Shown here one piece after another: positions 15,782 through 23,150 of a DNA stretch of 29,784 nt. Location: NCBI GenBank assembly GCA_964490895.1, contig CAZBEI010000030.1:1-29784 (forward strand). Direction: 5' to 3'. How positions within the stretch are numbered: position 1 is the first letter of the stretch; every line of letters begins with the position of its first letter. The DNA is from JACRAO01 sp964490895. GTDB lineage: Bacteria > Bdellovibrionota > UBA1018. A model generated the notes under the pieces. The model was not told the DNA's origin. It was given only the letters and a program-made list of their open reading frames with translations, and ran no database searches. Made by a program: the position numbers and the translations under genes.

Positions 15782-16045
15782 TTGTTTTACTCCATCGAAT
15801 TTGCTCCTAGTGCTGAAAAAGATTTTTTTAAATTAGAAAAATCTGTACAACGACAACTCAAACCAAAGATTGACGAGTTAGAAAAAAATCCAAGACCCTA
15901 TGGTGTCGAAAAACTTGCTGGAGAAGAAAACTTGTACCGAATCAGATCAGGCAATTATAGAATTGTTTATCAAATCCAAGACCGGAAACTGCTGGTACTG
16001 CTCGTCAAAATTGGGCACCGCAAAGAAGTTTATCGAAAGCGCTAA
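15782..16045 (+). CDS. RelE/ParE-family toxin (TTG start)
   Basis: An 87-aa protein: FYSIEFAPSAEKDFFKLEKS, then LAGEENLYRIRSGNYRIVY and LLVLLVKIGHRKEVYR, the full RelE pattern. The basic and aromatic residues of mRNA-cleaving RelE are present at the C-terminus (R of YRIR, R of NYRIVY, GHRKEVY). No ATG fits; TTG at 15782 follows AGAGGT with a 5-nt gap, so I use it. RelE toxins cut mRNA in the ribosomal A site, while ParE relatives poison gyrase; GHRxxVY favours RelE. Its last codons overlap the end of the convergent potD-like gene by 4 nt. Confidence 0.9.
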   Translation: MFYSIEFAPSAEKDFFKLEKSVQRQLKPKIDELEKNPRPYGVEKLAGEENLYRIRSGNYRIVYQIQDRKLLVLLVKIGHRKEVYRKR

Positions 16046-17076
16046 TTCCCAGCCTTCACTTCTGTCCAAACTTTCTCCCAAAGGCGAGTCCCCTCGCCTA
16101 AGTCTTCCATCATCTCTGTTTTGGCCAATACCGATTCTTTTGGAAATAAACCAGCGTTATTTTGAAATTCTTTGGGCAAAAGAGCAAAAGCTTCTTTATT
16201 GGCTGGCGAGACAAAAACACTCATCACAGTTGAGACATTAGATCTGGCCTCGAGTAAAAAATTGATAAACTCATGCGCCTCTTTGACATGCCCTGATCCC
16301 TTCGGAATAACCAAATTATCAATCCAAAGCGTGGCACCTTCTTCGGGGATAACATATTCAATATCATTATTTCCAGACTGATGACGCGCATGGAGCGCAT
16401 CACTCATATAGGCATGAGCCACGGCAGTCTCCCCCTGAACTAAAGGCATCATTGGCTCCGAAGTAAAACCTTTGACCCGCTCTTTGAATTTTAATAAAAC
16501 CTCTTTTGCTTTTTTTAGATCCTCTGGATTTTTAGTATTCAAACTCTTTCCCATCATTTTTAGGGAAGCTCCAATGGTCTCTCTCACGTCATCAAGCAAA
16601 GTCACTTTCCCTTTGAGCTCTGGAGTATTAAATAATTGCTTCCAGCTTTTGATCTCACCTTTATAAAGCTTATGGTTGATCGCAATCCCTGTAGTGCCCC
16701 AGTCATAGGGCACAGAAAATCGATTTTGAGGGTCATAAGATTTTTTTAGAAATTTAGAATCTAAAGACTTAAAGTTTGTGAGAGAACTGCGATCCAATTC
16801 CTGCAGAAGCCCGAGTTTGTTCATGGCAAAAACCATATAGTCCGAAGGAACCACGACATCATAGCCGGTTGCTCCGGCACTTAATTTTGCCAAAAGCTCT
16901 TCGTTCGAAGAATAATTGGACATCTGGACTTTGATCCCCGTCTTTTTTTCAAATTTACTGATCAATTCTGGAGAGACATAATTGGACCAAATGGCAAGAT
17001 TTACAACCCGAGCTGGGGTTGCAAAACAGAGGCTAGAAACACCTGACACTAACACAACAAAAATAATTTTTTTCAT
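16042..17076 (-). CDS. potD: PotD-like polyamine ABC transporter substrate-binding protein
   Basis: A 344-aa periplasmic protein with signal peptide MKKIIFVVLVSGVSSLCFA. It shows the spermidine/putrescine-binding pattern: LAIWSNYVSPELISKFEKKTG, GYDVVVPSDYMV, SVPYDWGTTGIA, ELKGKVTLLDDVRETIGASL, AHAYMSDALHA and YVIPEEGATLWIDN. The acidic and aromatic residues that grip polyamine amines in PotD (D of PSDY, W of YDWGTTG, E of PEEG, W and D of WIDN) are in place. No potABC permease or ATPase genes are adjacent. The gene starts 9 nt after the COG3014-like stop, so it is expressed with lpoB. It might serve as an orphan binder or feed a transporter encoded elsewhere. Confidence 0.92.
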   Translation of the reverse strand: MKKIIFVVLVSGVSSLCFATPARVVNLAIWSNYVSPELISKFEKKTGIKVQMSNYSSNEELLAKLSAGATGYDVVVPSDYMVFAMNKLGLLQELDRSSLTNFKSLDSKFLKKSYDPQNRFSVPYDWGTTGIAINHKLYKGEIKSWKQLFNTPELKGKVTLLDDVRETIGASLKMMGKSLNTKNPEDLKKAKEVLLKFKERVKGFTSEPMMPLVQGETAVAHAYMSDALHARHQSGNNDIEYVIPEEGATLWIDNLVIPKGSGHVKEAHEFINFLLEARSNVSTVMSVFVSPANKEAFALLPKEFQNNAGLFPKESVLAKTEMMEDLGEGTRLWEKVWTEVKAGN

Positions 17077-17085
17077 GGCCCCGAC

Positions 17086-18324
17086 TTACCATGGAATATA
17101 TCGAAACCCTACAAATACTTTTTTTCCTGCCCCCACCTGAATCGTTTTTTCTGGCAGTGGCTGTACTCCCTGGGGATGGACTTTTACAGTATAAGTTCCG
17201 GGCTCAACTCGGATTCGAGCAAGCTGTAAATCCTTGGGGAGCAAATTCCACGAACGCAAATCAGCCTGATCAGAGGCATACATGGCGATGCGTGCAAGTG
17301 CACCGAGAAACGCACTATTGGTTTTTTTCTCCACCTGATCTGCCAAAACCTCTTTGACTACCACTCCTGCTATTTTTTTGGCCAATAATCCGCCCCATTT
17401 TTCGTCTAAATTAGAAATCGCCGTTGCCTCGACATTGTCTAATACGTGAGTCTCTCCGACTTCATTTCCATTGACACTGACTTTTGCAATCGAAACAGGG
17501 TTTGCTCTGGGAAAAAACTTGGGCAAAGAATACCAATTGGGATGAGCTCGCTTGATTGGAGAAATTCCATTTTCATACAATATAATGATTTCCCCTTTTC
17601 TTTTTTTAGAAGCGCCAAGTTCTTTCGCACTCTCATGATCGGCCTGTGTGAGGTGATACTGGCCATCCCACTTCTCCATTTCATCGCGCATGTGTAAAAA
17701 CCATGCCAAGCGCCAAAGGTCCTGACCTAATCCAGGATAATCAGGCTCAAGCTCTTGTGTTTTTTTATAATCCACATAGGCGTCATTATAGTTTCCTTCG
17801 GACTCATACAAAATTGCAGAAAGATAGCGCGCAAAAGCATTTTGCTTGTACTTTCGCTGGCCCTCACTCACCATCAAATAGAGTTTGCGGTTGACCCGCT
17901 TAGCCTCCACCAAGGCATTTTCCGTATCCCCTAACATCGCATAGTTCATTGCGAGATAAGTGCTAATTAAAACATTCTCAAAATCCTCGCCCTTATAATC
18001 TTTGAGATTTTCAGAGGTGATGAGAGTCGCACCCTCTTGTACCAAAGAGGTGTAATCTTTAATTTCAGCGACTTTGTCAGCTTTAAGAAAAACTTTATTG
18101 CTTTCTTCGAATTTTCCAGCTGTATGAAGAGTCAACCCCAAATCCAATAAGTAAAGAAGCAGATCTCGACCGTTTTCGCCTTGTTTTTTAATTCCCTCTT
18201 CTAGATGAAGAACCGCGGCTTCGTACTTGCCCTCTCGAAAGGATTGATCAATACGTGTATCTCCCATTCGCGCAGAAGCGCACCCGAGCGAGACAAAAAC
18301 AAGAGAGAAAATAAATGGCTTCAC
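17086..18324 (-). CDS. COG3014-like TPR lipoprotein
   Basis: 412 aa with lipoprotein signal MKPFIFSLVFVSLGC (Cys15). Residues 25-220 are helical TPR-like repeats (GKYEAAVLHLEEGIK, GKFEESNKVFLKA, NYAMLGDTENALVEAKRV, GNYNDAYVDYKKTQEL). The C-terminal part is beta-rich and ends FVGFRYIPW, with RVEPGTYTVKVHPQG. This matches the COG3014-type outer-membrane lipoproteins that co-occur with LpoB-like genes. It lies 7 nt after lpoB and 9 nt before the potD-like gene. A scaffolding role in cell-wall synthesis is plausible from context but not shown. Confidence 0.85.
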   Translation of the reverse strand: MKPFIFSLVFVSLGCASARMGDTRIDQSFREGKYEAAVLHLEEGIKKQGENGRDLLLYLLDLGLTLHTAGKFEESNKVFLKADKVAEIKDYTSLVQEGATLITSENLKDYKGEDFENVLISTYLAMNYAMLGDTENALVEAKRVNRKLYLMVSEGQRKYKQNAFARYLSAILYESEGNYNDAYVDYKKTQELEPDYPGLGQDLWRLAWFLHMRDEMEKWDGQYHLTQADHESAKELGASKKRKGEIIILYENGISPIKRAHPNWYSLPKFFPRANPVSIAKVSVNGNEVGETHVLDNVEATAISNLDEKWGGLLAKKIAGVVVKEVLADQVEKKTNSAFLGALARIAMYASDQADLRSWNLLPKDLQLARIRVEPGTYTVKVHPQGVQPLPEKTIQVGAGKKVFVGFRYIPW

Positions 18325-18331
18325 TTAAAAA

Positions 18332-18928
18332 CTATAAGCCTACGCTGTGTTTATTAAATTTTTTCCTAACTTCGCGCTCTTCGGTGCAGTCAATCGTGGA
18401 AGTCTCTAAGCTCGTGAGGTTCATCGTAAGTTTGTAATAGACAAACTTGTCATTGCCCACTTGCTGGACATTGGTGGCTAGTCCTCCGCTCAAAATATAA
18501 TCTGCTCCAGTTTGCTTGCCCCTTTTCTTAGCTGTAGGGCCTGAAACATTGCCAGCTTCGCCGTATTGGTACTCGCCTTCTAATGTTCCTCTTTCTTCTT
18601 TATTTACAAAACGAACCTTGCCCGTTTTGATGAGCGCTGTCCTAATCTTATCGGTCATAGAAACCGTGTCGATATGCTCTTCGGTTCGATTTTGAACTCT
18701 TTCTACAATCACAACTGGAGGTTTTGGAGCATTGGCCACATAGCCACAGGCCACCATGGCACGAATCACGGTATCCGCCATTTGCTGCATATCGGATTCG
18801 TTAAATTTATCGTCCAATAACTCCACTCGAGTGGGGTCGTCATACTCTCCTTTGGTAAAAGCTTTAGGACCACAGCTAGTAAGTGCTAGACACAATGGAA
18901 GCAAAACAATCAGGCGACAAAAAAACAT
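18332..18928 (-). CDS. lpoB: LpoB-like penicillin-binding protein activator lipoprotein
   Basis: 198 aa from ATG 18928 (SD AAGGAG, 7 nt). Lipoprotein signal ending LALTSC (Cys19), then DDKFNESDMQQMADTVIRAM, PPVVIVERVQNRTEEHIDT and TGADYILSGGLATNVQQVG, the LpoB/COG3417 pattern. LpoB reaches from the outer membrane through the peptidoglycan to stimulate PBP1B in E. coli. A longer in-frame start (19072) would add 48 residues without a signal peptide and cross the 26-bp repeat, so I reject it. First gene of the lpoB-COG3014-potD operon. Confidence 0.86.
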   Translation of the reverse strand: MFFCRLIVLLPLCLALTSCGPKAFTKGEYDDPTRVELLDDKFNESDMQQMADTVIRAMVACGYVANAPKPPVVIVERVQNRTEEHIDTVSMTDKIRTALIKTGKVRFVNKEERGTLEGEYQYGEAGNVSGPTAKKRGKQTGADYILSGGLATNVQQVGNDKFVYYKLTMNLTSLETSTIDCTEEREVRKKFNKHSVGL

Positions 18929-18976
18929 AGAGTTCTCCTTTGTAAAATAGATTTCATCAGACATTAAATCAAATCG

Positions 18977-19002
18977 AAACACACCGCAAGAAGTTATTTT
19001 TT
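18977..19002 (+). repeat. Left copy of a 26-bp perfect direct repeat
   Basis: AAACACACCGCAAGAAGTTA followed by six T (AAACACACCGCAAGAAGTTATTTTTT as two pieces) is identical at 27647-27672, 8,670 bp away and in the same orientation. This copy sits about 50 bp upstream of lpoB; on the minus strand its TTGCGG (989-984 of the 18,900s) lies 17 bp from TAATGT and may serve as the lpoB -35. It also runs into the AidB remnant. Confidence 0.85.
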
Positions 19003-19254
19003 CCCGTCTCCAAGTGTGCTGCGCATTTTGTAGAAGAATCACTTTTGCCACGCCTCTATCGAGATGCTCCACTTAATTCAATTTGGGAGGGCTCAGGAAA
19101 TGTTAATTGCTTAGCTTTACAGGGTTCTCTTCTTATTCGTCATGGGAATCGGTTTGTAGCAGAAGCTTTTTGTTTATCACGATTAAAAGGCGAATGGGGA
19201 AGATGCCTCCCTGACAATTGGTTCAAGTACCATCCTGTGACCCCCGAAAAATAA
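18985..19254 (+). pseudogene. C-terminal remnant of an AidB-like acyl-CoA dehydrogenase
   Basis: One frame, running to TAA 19252-19254, reads RKKLFFPVSK, AAHFVEESLLPRLYRDAPLN, SIWEGSGNV, ALQGSLLIRHGNRF and AEAFCLSRLKGEWGR. VEESxxPRLYRxAPxNSIWEGSGN is the AidB/acyl-CoA dehydrogenase signature. The parts normally between PVSK and VEES (the GGNGY region) and between SGNV and ALQGS (about 80-100 residues) are missing, so the piece has internal deletions. There is no plausible start. It begins inside the left 26-bp repeat and marks an old gene truncated at the edge of the AOS locus. Confidence 0.75.
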
Positions 19255-19332
19255 GCTGTCCCAAAAAATCGCCATTTTGCTTAGATATTAAGCTGTTGTC
19301 TTGTGTGTCGCAGTGCTTTTCTACTTCCGCGT

Positions 19333-19392
19333 AAAATATATTTTGGAAAAGTTCTAGAATTTTATATATTTTCTAAAAAATTAGAGTATAAC
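19333..19392 (+). promoter_or_regulatory. AT-rich control region of the AOS operon, possible leaderless start
   Basis: TATAAC at 19387-19392 is followed after 7 nt directly by the ATG at 19400, so a transcript starting there would have no leader; no SD precedes the ATG. There is no good -35, but the region holds a palindromic AAAATATATTTT (19333-19344), TTCTAGAA (19352-19359) and a second TATATTTT (19365-19372), which could be activator sites. Confidence 0.3.
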
Positions 19393-19399
19393 TCGCCGC

Positions 19400-20095
19400 A
19401 TGTTGCCATCAATTAAAATTTTGTCTGTTGAAGATGAACCCACGCTCCTGCAAGCGATCTCCAGTTCTCTTGGGGTCTACAGTGATATCACAGGTGTGGC
19501 CAGTCTGGGTGAGGCCCGAAAAGCTCTCAGCAGGGAGACCTTTGACCTTATCCTTCTAGATAAGGGCCTTCCAGATGGAAGCGGTCTAGATCTTCTGCCA
19601 AGGATTCGTGAAAGCTCACCCAAGTCAGCGGTGATCATTTTGACTGGAGATTCTGATTTTAATTCTGTGAACAAGTGTATCGCCGCTGGAGCTGATGATT
19701 ACCTGGTCAAATCCCAATATATAATGCCTGACTTGCTTGTCAGGATTCCACTCGCACTGAAAAAGGCAAACCTTCGCACAGAGGTTGAGGAGTATCGAAA
19801 ATTTTTGAGTCTATTACTTCCAACAACAGTTGAGCAACTCACGGGAGAGGCCTTTGAGCAGTTCATGGCCACGGCTGAGCGGGGATATCTTGAGCGAGCC
19901 ATCGAACTCAGCGGTGGAAACACTGATAAAACCGCAAATCGGATTGGCATCGCCAAAAGCACCCTTGCCTATAAGATAAATCGTCTTGATATCACCAAAC
20001 AACCCAAAGCCAGGGCAACCAGTCAAGGGCCCTCTGACTTTGCCTCAAAACTTCATTCCCCTGAGAAAAAGAAATTGATTTTGGAGAAGTCATGA
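19400..20095 (+). CDS. Two-component response regulator, receiver plus Fis-type HTH
   Basis: 231 aa. The receiver domain (about 5-122) has all key residues: acidic pair E11/D12, phospho-acceptor D54 (LILLDKGLPDGSG), T82 (IILTGD) and K104 (YLVKS). Residues 158-196 form a Fis/HTH_8 motif (ERGYLERAIELSGGNTDKTA, then NRIGIAKSTLAYKINRL), as at the C-terminus of ActR/RegA and NtrC-type regulators, but with no AAA+ domain between. A short basic tail follows. It is the first gene of the operon; its stop overlaps the AOS start by 4 nt (ATGA). It probably answers to the kinase at the operon's far end and may control its own operon. Confidence 0.93.
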   Translation: MLPSIKILSVEDEPTLLQAISSSLGVYSDITGVASLGEARKALSRETFDLILLDKGLPDGSGLDLLPRIRESSPKSAVIILTGDSDFNSVNKCIAAGADDYLVKSQYIMPDLLVRIPLALKKANLRTEVEEYRKFLSLLLPTTVEQLTGEAFEQFMATAERGYLERAIELSGGNTDKTANRIGIAKSTLAYKINRLDITKQPKARATSQGPSDFASKLHSPEKKKLILEKS

Positions 20096-21327
20096 GGAAC
20101 ACACTATTTTTAGTAGAAGAATCAATTGATCACATTCGCTCTGCTGTTGCTGGTGGACTCATGCATGTTTCCATAAAAGGTCGCAATGACAAGACAGTGT
20201 TATTGCCAAACGGGAAAAAAGTGACTGAGTTTATTAACTGCTCTTATCTTGGATTAGATACGCATCCCCAGGTGTTAACCGCCTATAAGTCTGCAGATGA
20301 TAGTTGGGGCGGCAGTTTCTGCTGCGCTCGATCCAGATTTTCTATTGAGCCAAATCGAATCCTGGAAGAGGAACTTTCAACTCACTTTGGCGGAAGAGCA
20401 ATTGTTTTTCCCTCAGTCACAACAACGCATCTATCTGCCCTTCCATTGCTGGCCTCCGGAGTTCTCATCAACGCGAAACAACCCCCCAAAGTTCACCTTG
20501 TCTTCGACCGTTTCGCACATGCTTCTATGCAATTTCTCAAACCTATTCTTGCCCAAGAGGCAAGCGTCACGACCATTCCTCATAATGATCTCAATGCATT
20601 GGAATCGGAAATTGCAAAAGCCAAAGACGCAGGAAAAGTAACTGTCTATATTGCCGACAGCGTTTATTCGATGGGTGGGATTGCTCCTCTTTCAGAGTTA
20701 ATTGAACTTTCTAAACATCAACCTCTCTATTTCTATATTGACGATGCTCATGGCACTTCAATATTTGGCCGAGAAGGCCAAGGAGCCTGCCACGATTTGC
20801 TTGGTGGAAAAGTCCCAGAAAACGTTTTTATCACTTTCAGTATGTCGAAGGGATTTGGGTGTGGAGGCGGGGGTATATTACTTCCTGATAAAAAGAGCGA
20901 GGAAATTACAAGATATTTTGGAATTATTTACGGCTTCTCGGCACCGCTTGAGTTCTCTGTCATTCAGGCCTGCATGGCCTCACTGGAGCTTCACAAGAAT
21001 GGAACAGTTCCAGCATTGCAAAGACTTCTTAGGCAGAATGTTTCATTTTTTGACTCTTTGAAACATTTTGAGGGTCCCTTTAGTCCTATTCGTATGGTCC
21101 AAGTGGGCAACGAAGAGGTGACAGTAGAGAAGGCCAAAAACCTTGTAGATCTGGGATTCTTCACTTCGGCGGCAATGTTTCCCATCGTCCCAAGGGGCAA
21201 TGGACAGCTGAGACTTTGCATTTCAGCGAGTCACACTAAGTCCCAGATCCTCCAGCTTGGCATGGCGCTTGAAAAAATAGGGTTGGGATTTGAAGATTGT
21301 GTCTCTGGAGAATCATTATGCGGATAA
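20092..21327 (+). CDS. PLP-dependent alpha-oxoamine synthase (BioF/CqsA/LqsA superfamily)
   Basis: 411 aa, family-sized. Fold type I landmarks: NCSYLGLDTHPQV (about 49-61), H143 in DRFAHAS (PLP stacking), DSVYSMGGIAPLSEL (189-203), DDAHG (217-221, binding the pyridine N and O3'), the Schiff-base lysine K253 in SMSKGFG, and LRLCISASHTKSQI near the C-terminus. Such enzymes join an amino acid to an acyl-CoA or acyl-ACP with loss of CO2, giving an alpha-aminoketone. The usual phosphate-loop SGxxAN is replaced by SVTTTH (108-113), so it is not BioF or KBL and diverges from CqsA. It sits between a response regulator and a dioxygenase; substrates are unknown. Confidence 0.93.
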   Translation: MRNTLFLVEESIDHIRSAVAGGLMHVSIKGRNDKTVLLPNGKKVTEFINCSYLGLDTHPQVLTAYKSADDSWGGSFCCARSRFSIEPNRILEEELSTHFGGRAIVFPSVTTTHLSALPLLASGVLINAKQPPKVHLVFDRFAHASMQFLKPILAQEASVTTIPHNDLNALESEIAKAKDAGKVTVYIADSVYSMGGIAPLSELIELSKHQPLYFYIDDAHGTSIFGREGQGACHDLLGGKVPENVFITFSMSKGFGCGGGGILLPDKKSEEITRYFGIIYGFSAPLEFSVIQACMASLELHKNGTVPALQRLLRQNVSFFDSLKHFEGPFSPIRMVQVGNEEVTVEKAKNLVDLGFFTSAAMFPIVPRGNGQLRLCISASHTKSQILQLGMALEKIGLGFEDCVSGESLCG

Positions 21328-22166
21328 AAAATATTACTCCCACCTTTGGTGCAGAAATCCTGGATAGTTTAGAATTTAGTGACTCGGATGTTATCGAGTT
21401 GAGACGCTTATTATATGAACACAAGTTCCTGCTTATCCGAAATCAAGCGATTTCCCCAAGTCGATATTTGAATCTAACTAAAAAATTTGGAAATCCTATT
21501 AAGTTCGTTGACGAATCCTATCGACACCCAGAACACCCCGAGATTTTTGTTTCTTCAAACGTAAAGCGGGACGGGAGAAATTTAGGAATGGACAGAGTGG
21601 GATATTACTGGCATTCCGATTCCTCATTCTTAATCAGACCACAGCCATTAACTTTTTTGCATGCTCAGATCACCCCCGAAAATGGCGGTGAAACAGCATT
21701 TATTGACATGGAATCTGTTTTGGACTCTCTGGACAGCGCTGTGGTGACAGCGATCCTGGGACGCAGTGCGATTCACGAGGGACAATGGAAATATATTATA
21801 GAGGCTTCTGATGTTGGCCTGTCAGTGGATGAGCTCTTGCAAAGGGATCGTCAGATTTGCCCACCGGTTACACATCCAGTTATTACGAAGCACCCATTCA
21901 TCGATAAGAAATATCTGTACATCAGCGAGGGCTTTACACGGAGAATATTGGGCATGAGTTTTGAAGAGAGCGAGAAACTACTGAAATTGCTATTCAGCGC
22001 GGTTAGAACCCACCCAAACCAGTACGTTCATAGCTGGAAAAAAAATGACCTTTTGGTGTGGGATAATCGCTCTGTTGTTCATCGAGCCTTCCCGCCTAAC
22101 GCAGGTGAACCAAGAATGCTTTTTAGAATTGGAATTGACGACGGGCAATTTTATGAGGTGGTTTAA
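21318..22166 (+). CDS. TauD/TfdA-family Fe(II)/2-oxoglutarate dioxygenase
   Basis: 282 aa from ATG 21318, which overlaps the AOS stop by 10 nt and has GGAG upstream; an in-frame GTG at 21297 would add seven unlikely residues. The iron ligands are H99 and D101 (YYWHSDSSF) and H255 (SVVHRAF), with R266 or R270 (EPRMLFRIGI) for the 2-oxoglutarate carboxylate. GNPIKFVDESYRHPEHPEIF and TPENGGETAFIDM also match the family. It would hydroxylate, desaturate or otherwise oxidise a small molecule. Placement directly after the synthase suggests it tailors the AOS product; the reaction cannot be read from sequence. Confidence 0.92.
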   Translation: MRIKNITPTFGAEILDSLEFSDSDVIELRRLLYEHKFLLIRNQAISPSRYLNLTKKFGNPIKFVDESYRHPEHPEIFVSSNVKRDGRNLGMDRVGYYWHSDSSFLIRPQPLTFLHAQITPENGGETAFIDMESVLDSLDSAVVTAILGRSAIHEGQWKYIIEASDVGLSVDELLQRDRQICPPVTHPVITKHPFIDKKYLYISEGFTRRILGMSFEESEKLLKLLFSAVRTHPNQYVHSWKKNDLLVWDNRSVVHRAFPPNAGEPRMLFRIGIDDGQFYEVV

Positions 22167-22169
22167 CAA

Positions 22170-23135
22170 ATGTTGAACTGTGGGATAAAAGGGATTGGAA
22201 TCTATGCCCCTCAAACTCGAACAGCAAGTCATGAATTGCTAAATCAACATGGATTTGGCTCTGATGAACCTATTCGAGAGATAGGATTTTTTGAAAAACC
22301 TGTGTTGTCAAGAAACGAAAAAATTATCTCTCTGTCAGAGTCTGCTTTAATCAATCTTTTAACTTCTCTAGATTCACCACTTCCTAAAATTGACCTATTA
22401 ATACACTGCGGATCTGGTGCTCAAGATTATTCCTTCTGGAGTCCCGCATCTCACTTACTCGATTTTTTGAAACAAAAAAGCTCTTTTGGATTTGACCTAG
22501 CCCACGGATGCAACGCTGGAAATCTGGGGATGTTTACCGCCGTCAATTGGTTAGAACGAGAGAATTCCTGGGAAAATGCCATCGTAGTAGCTAGCGATGC
22601 TTTGTCATGGAGAGTGGACTACTCAAAAAAGGAAAATTTTCCAATTTTTAGCTGGAGCGACGGAGCCTCGGCAATTCTGATCTCAAAAAATCATAAAAGA
22701 ATGAGGCTCTGCTCCTATTTTGCGATCACCCAGCCCCAATTTTCACGATCTATGTGGGCACATGGCCAAACTGGAACCGTAGAAATGGATGTCAGTGAAT
22801 TAACAGAGACAAACTTAGGTAGTGCTTACCGAGAAATGTATCCCTCAGTTATCAAGGGTGCCCTCGATAGGGCTGGACTCGTCAAACAAAATATAGATTA
22901 TCTTTTTTTAAACCAAGGAAGTCCGCGTCTGTTGGATTTTCTTTGCAACCAATTTGATCTGAACCGAGAAAGAGTACAGCGGACTTATTCTAATTATGGG
23001 CATATGGGTCCAAGCGATATATTTCTTGGCCTGAAGAGCGCGATGGACAATGGGCTTCTGAAAAACGGAGATAACGTAGTGCTTGCTTCGAGCTCCTACG
23101 GCTATTCCTGGAGCGCGTCGGTGATAAAGATTTAG
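22170..23135 (+). CDS. KAS III-like (FabH/thiolase-fold) enzyme with altered catalytic triad
   Basis: 321 aa, typical for FabH. The nucleophile is Cys114 (FDLAHGCNAGNLGMFTA) and the fold's other landmarks are present (GIKGIGIYAPQTR at the start, ENAIVVASDALSW, FSWSDGASAILIS). By hand alignment with FabH, the catalytic His (HQAN) corresponds to N248 in YLFLNQGS, and the catalytic Asn (YGNTS) to H278 in NYGHMGPS, so His and Asn look exchanged. Relatives with changed triads act as acyl transferases or unusual condensing enzymes. Three nt separate it from the dioxygenase gene. It may supply or load the acyl chain for the AOS, or esterify its product. Confidence 0.9.
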   Translation: MLNCGIKGIGIYAPQTRTASHELLNQHGFGSDEPIREIGFFEKPVLSRNEKIISLSESALINLLTSLDSPLPKIDLLIHCGSGAQDYSFWSPASHLLDFLKQKSSFGFDLAHGCNAGNLGMFTAVNWLERENSWENAIVVASDALSWRVDYSKKENFPIFSWSDGASAILISKNHKRMRLCSYFAITQPQFSRSMWAHGQTGTVEMDVSELTETNLGSAYREMYPSVIKGALDRAGLVKQNIDYLFLNQGSPRLLDFLCNQFDLNRERVQRTYSNYGHMGPSDIFLGLKSAMDNGLLKNGDNVVLASSSYGYSWSASVIKI

Positions 23136-23150
23136 GAGGAGGATATGAGT

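Noticed and set aside
18929..19072. 48-residue N-terminal extension of LpoB
   Set aside because: It would remove the lipoprotein signal from the N-terminus; the ATG at 18928 has SD AAGGAG and a lipobox.
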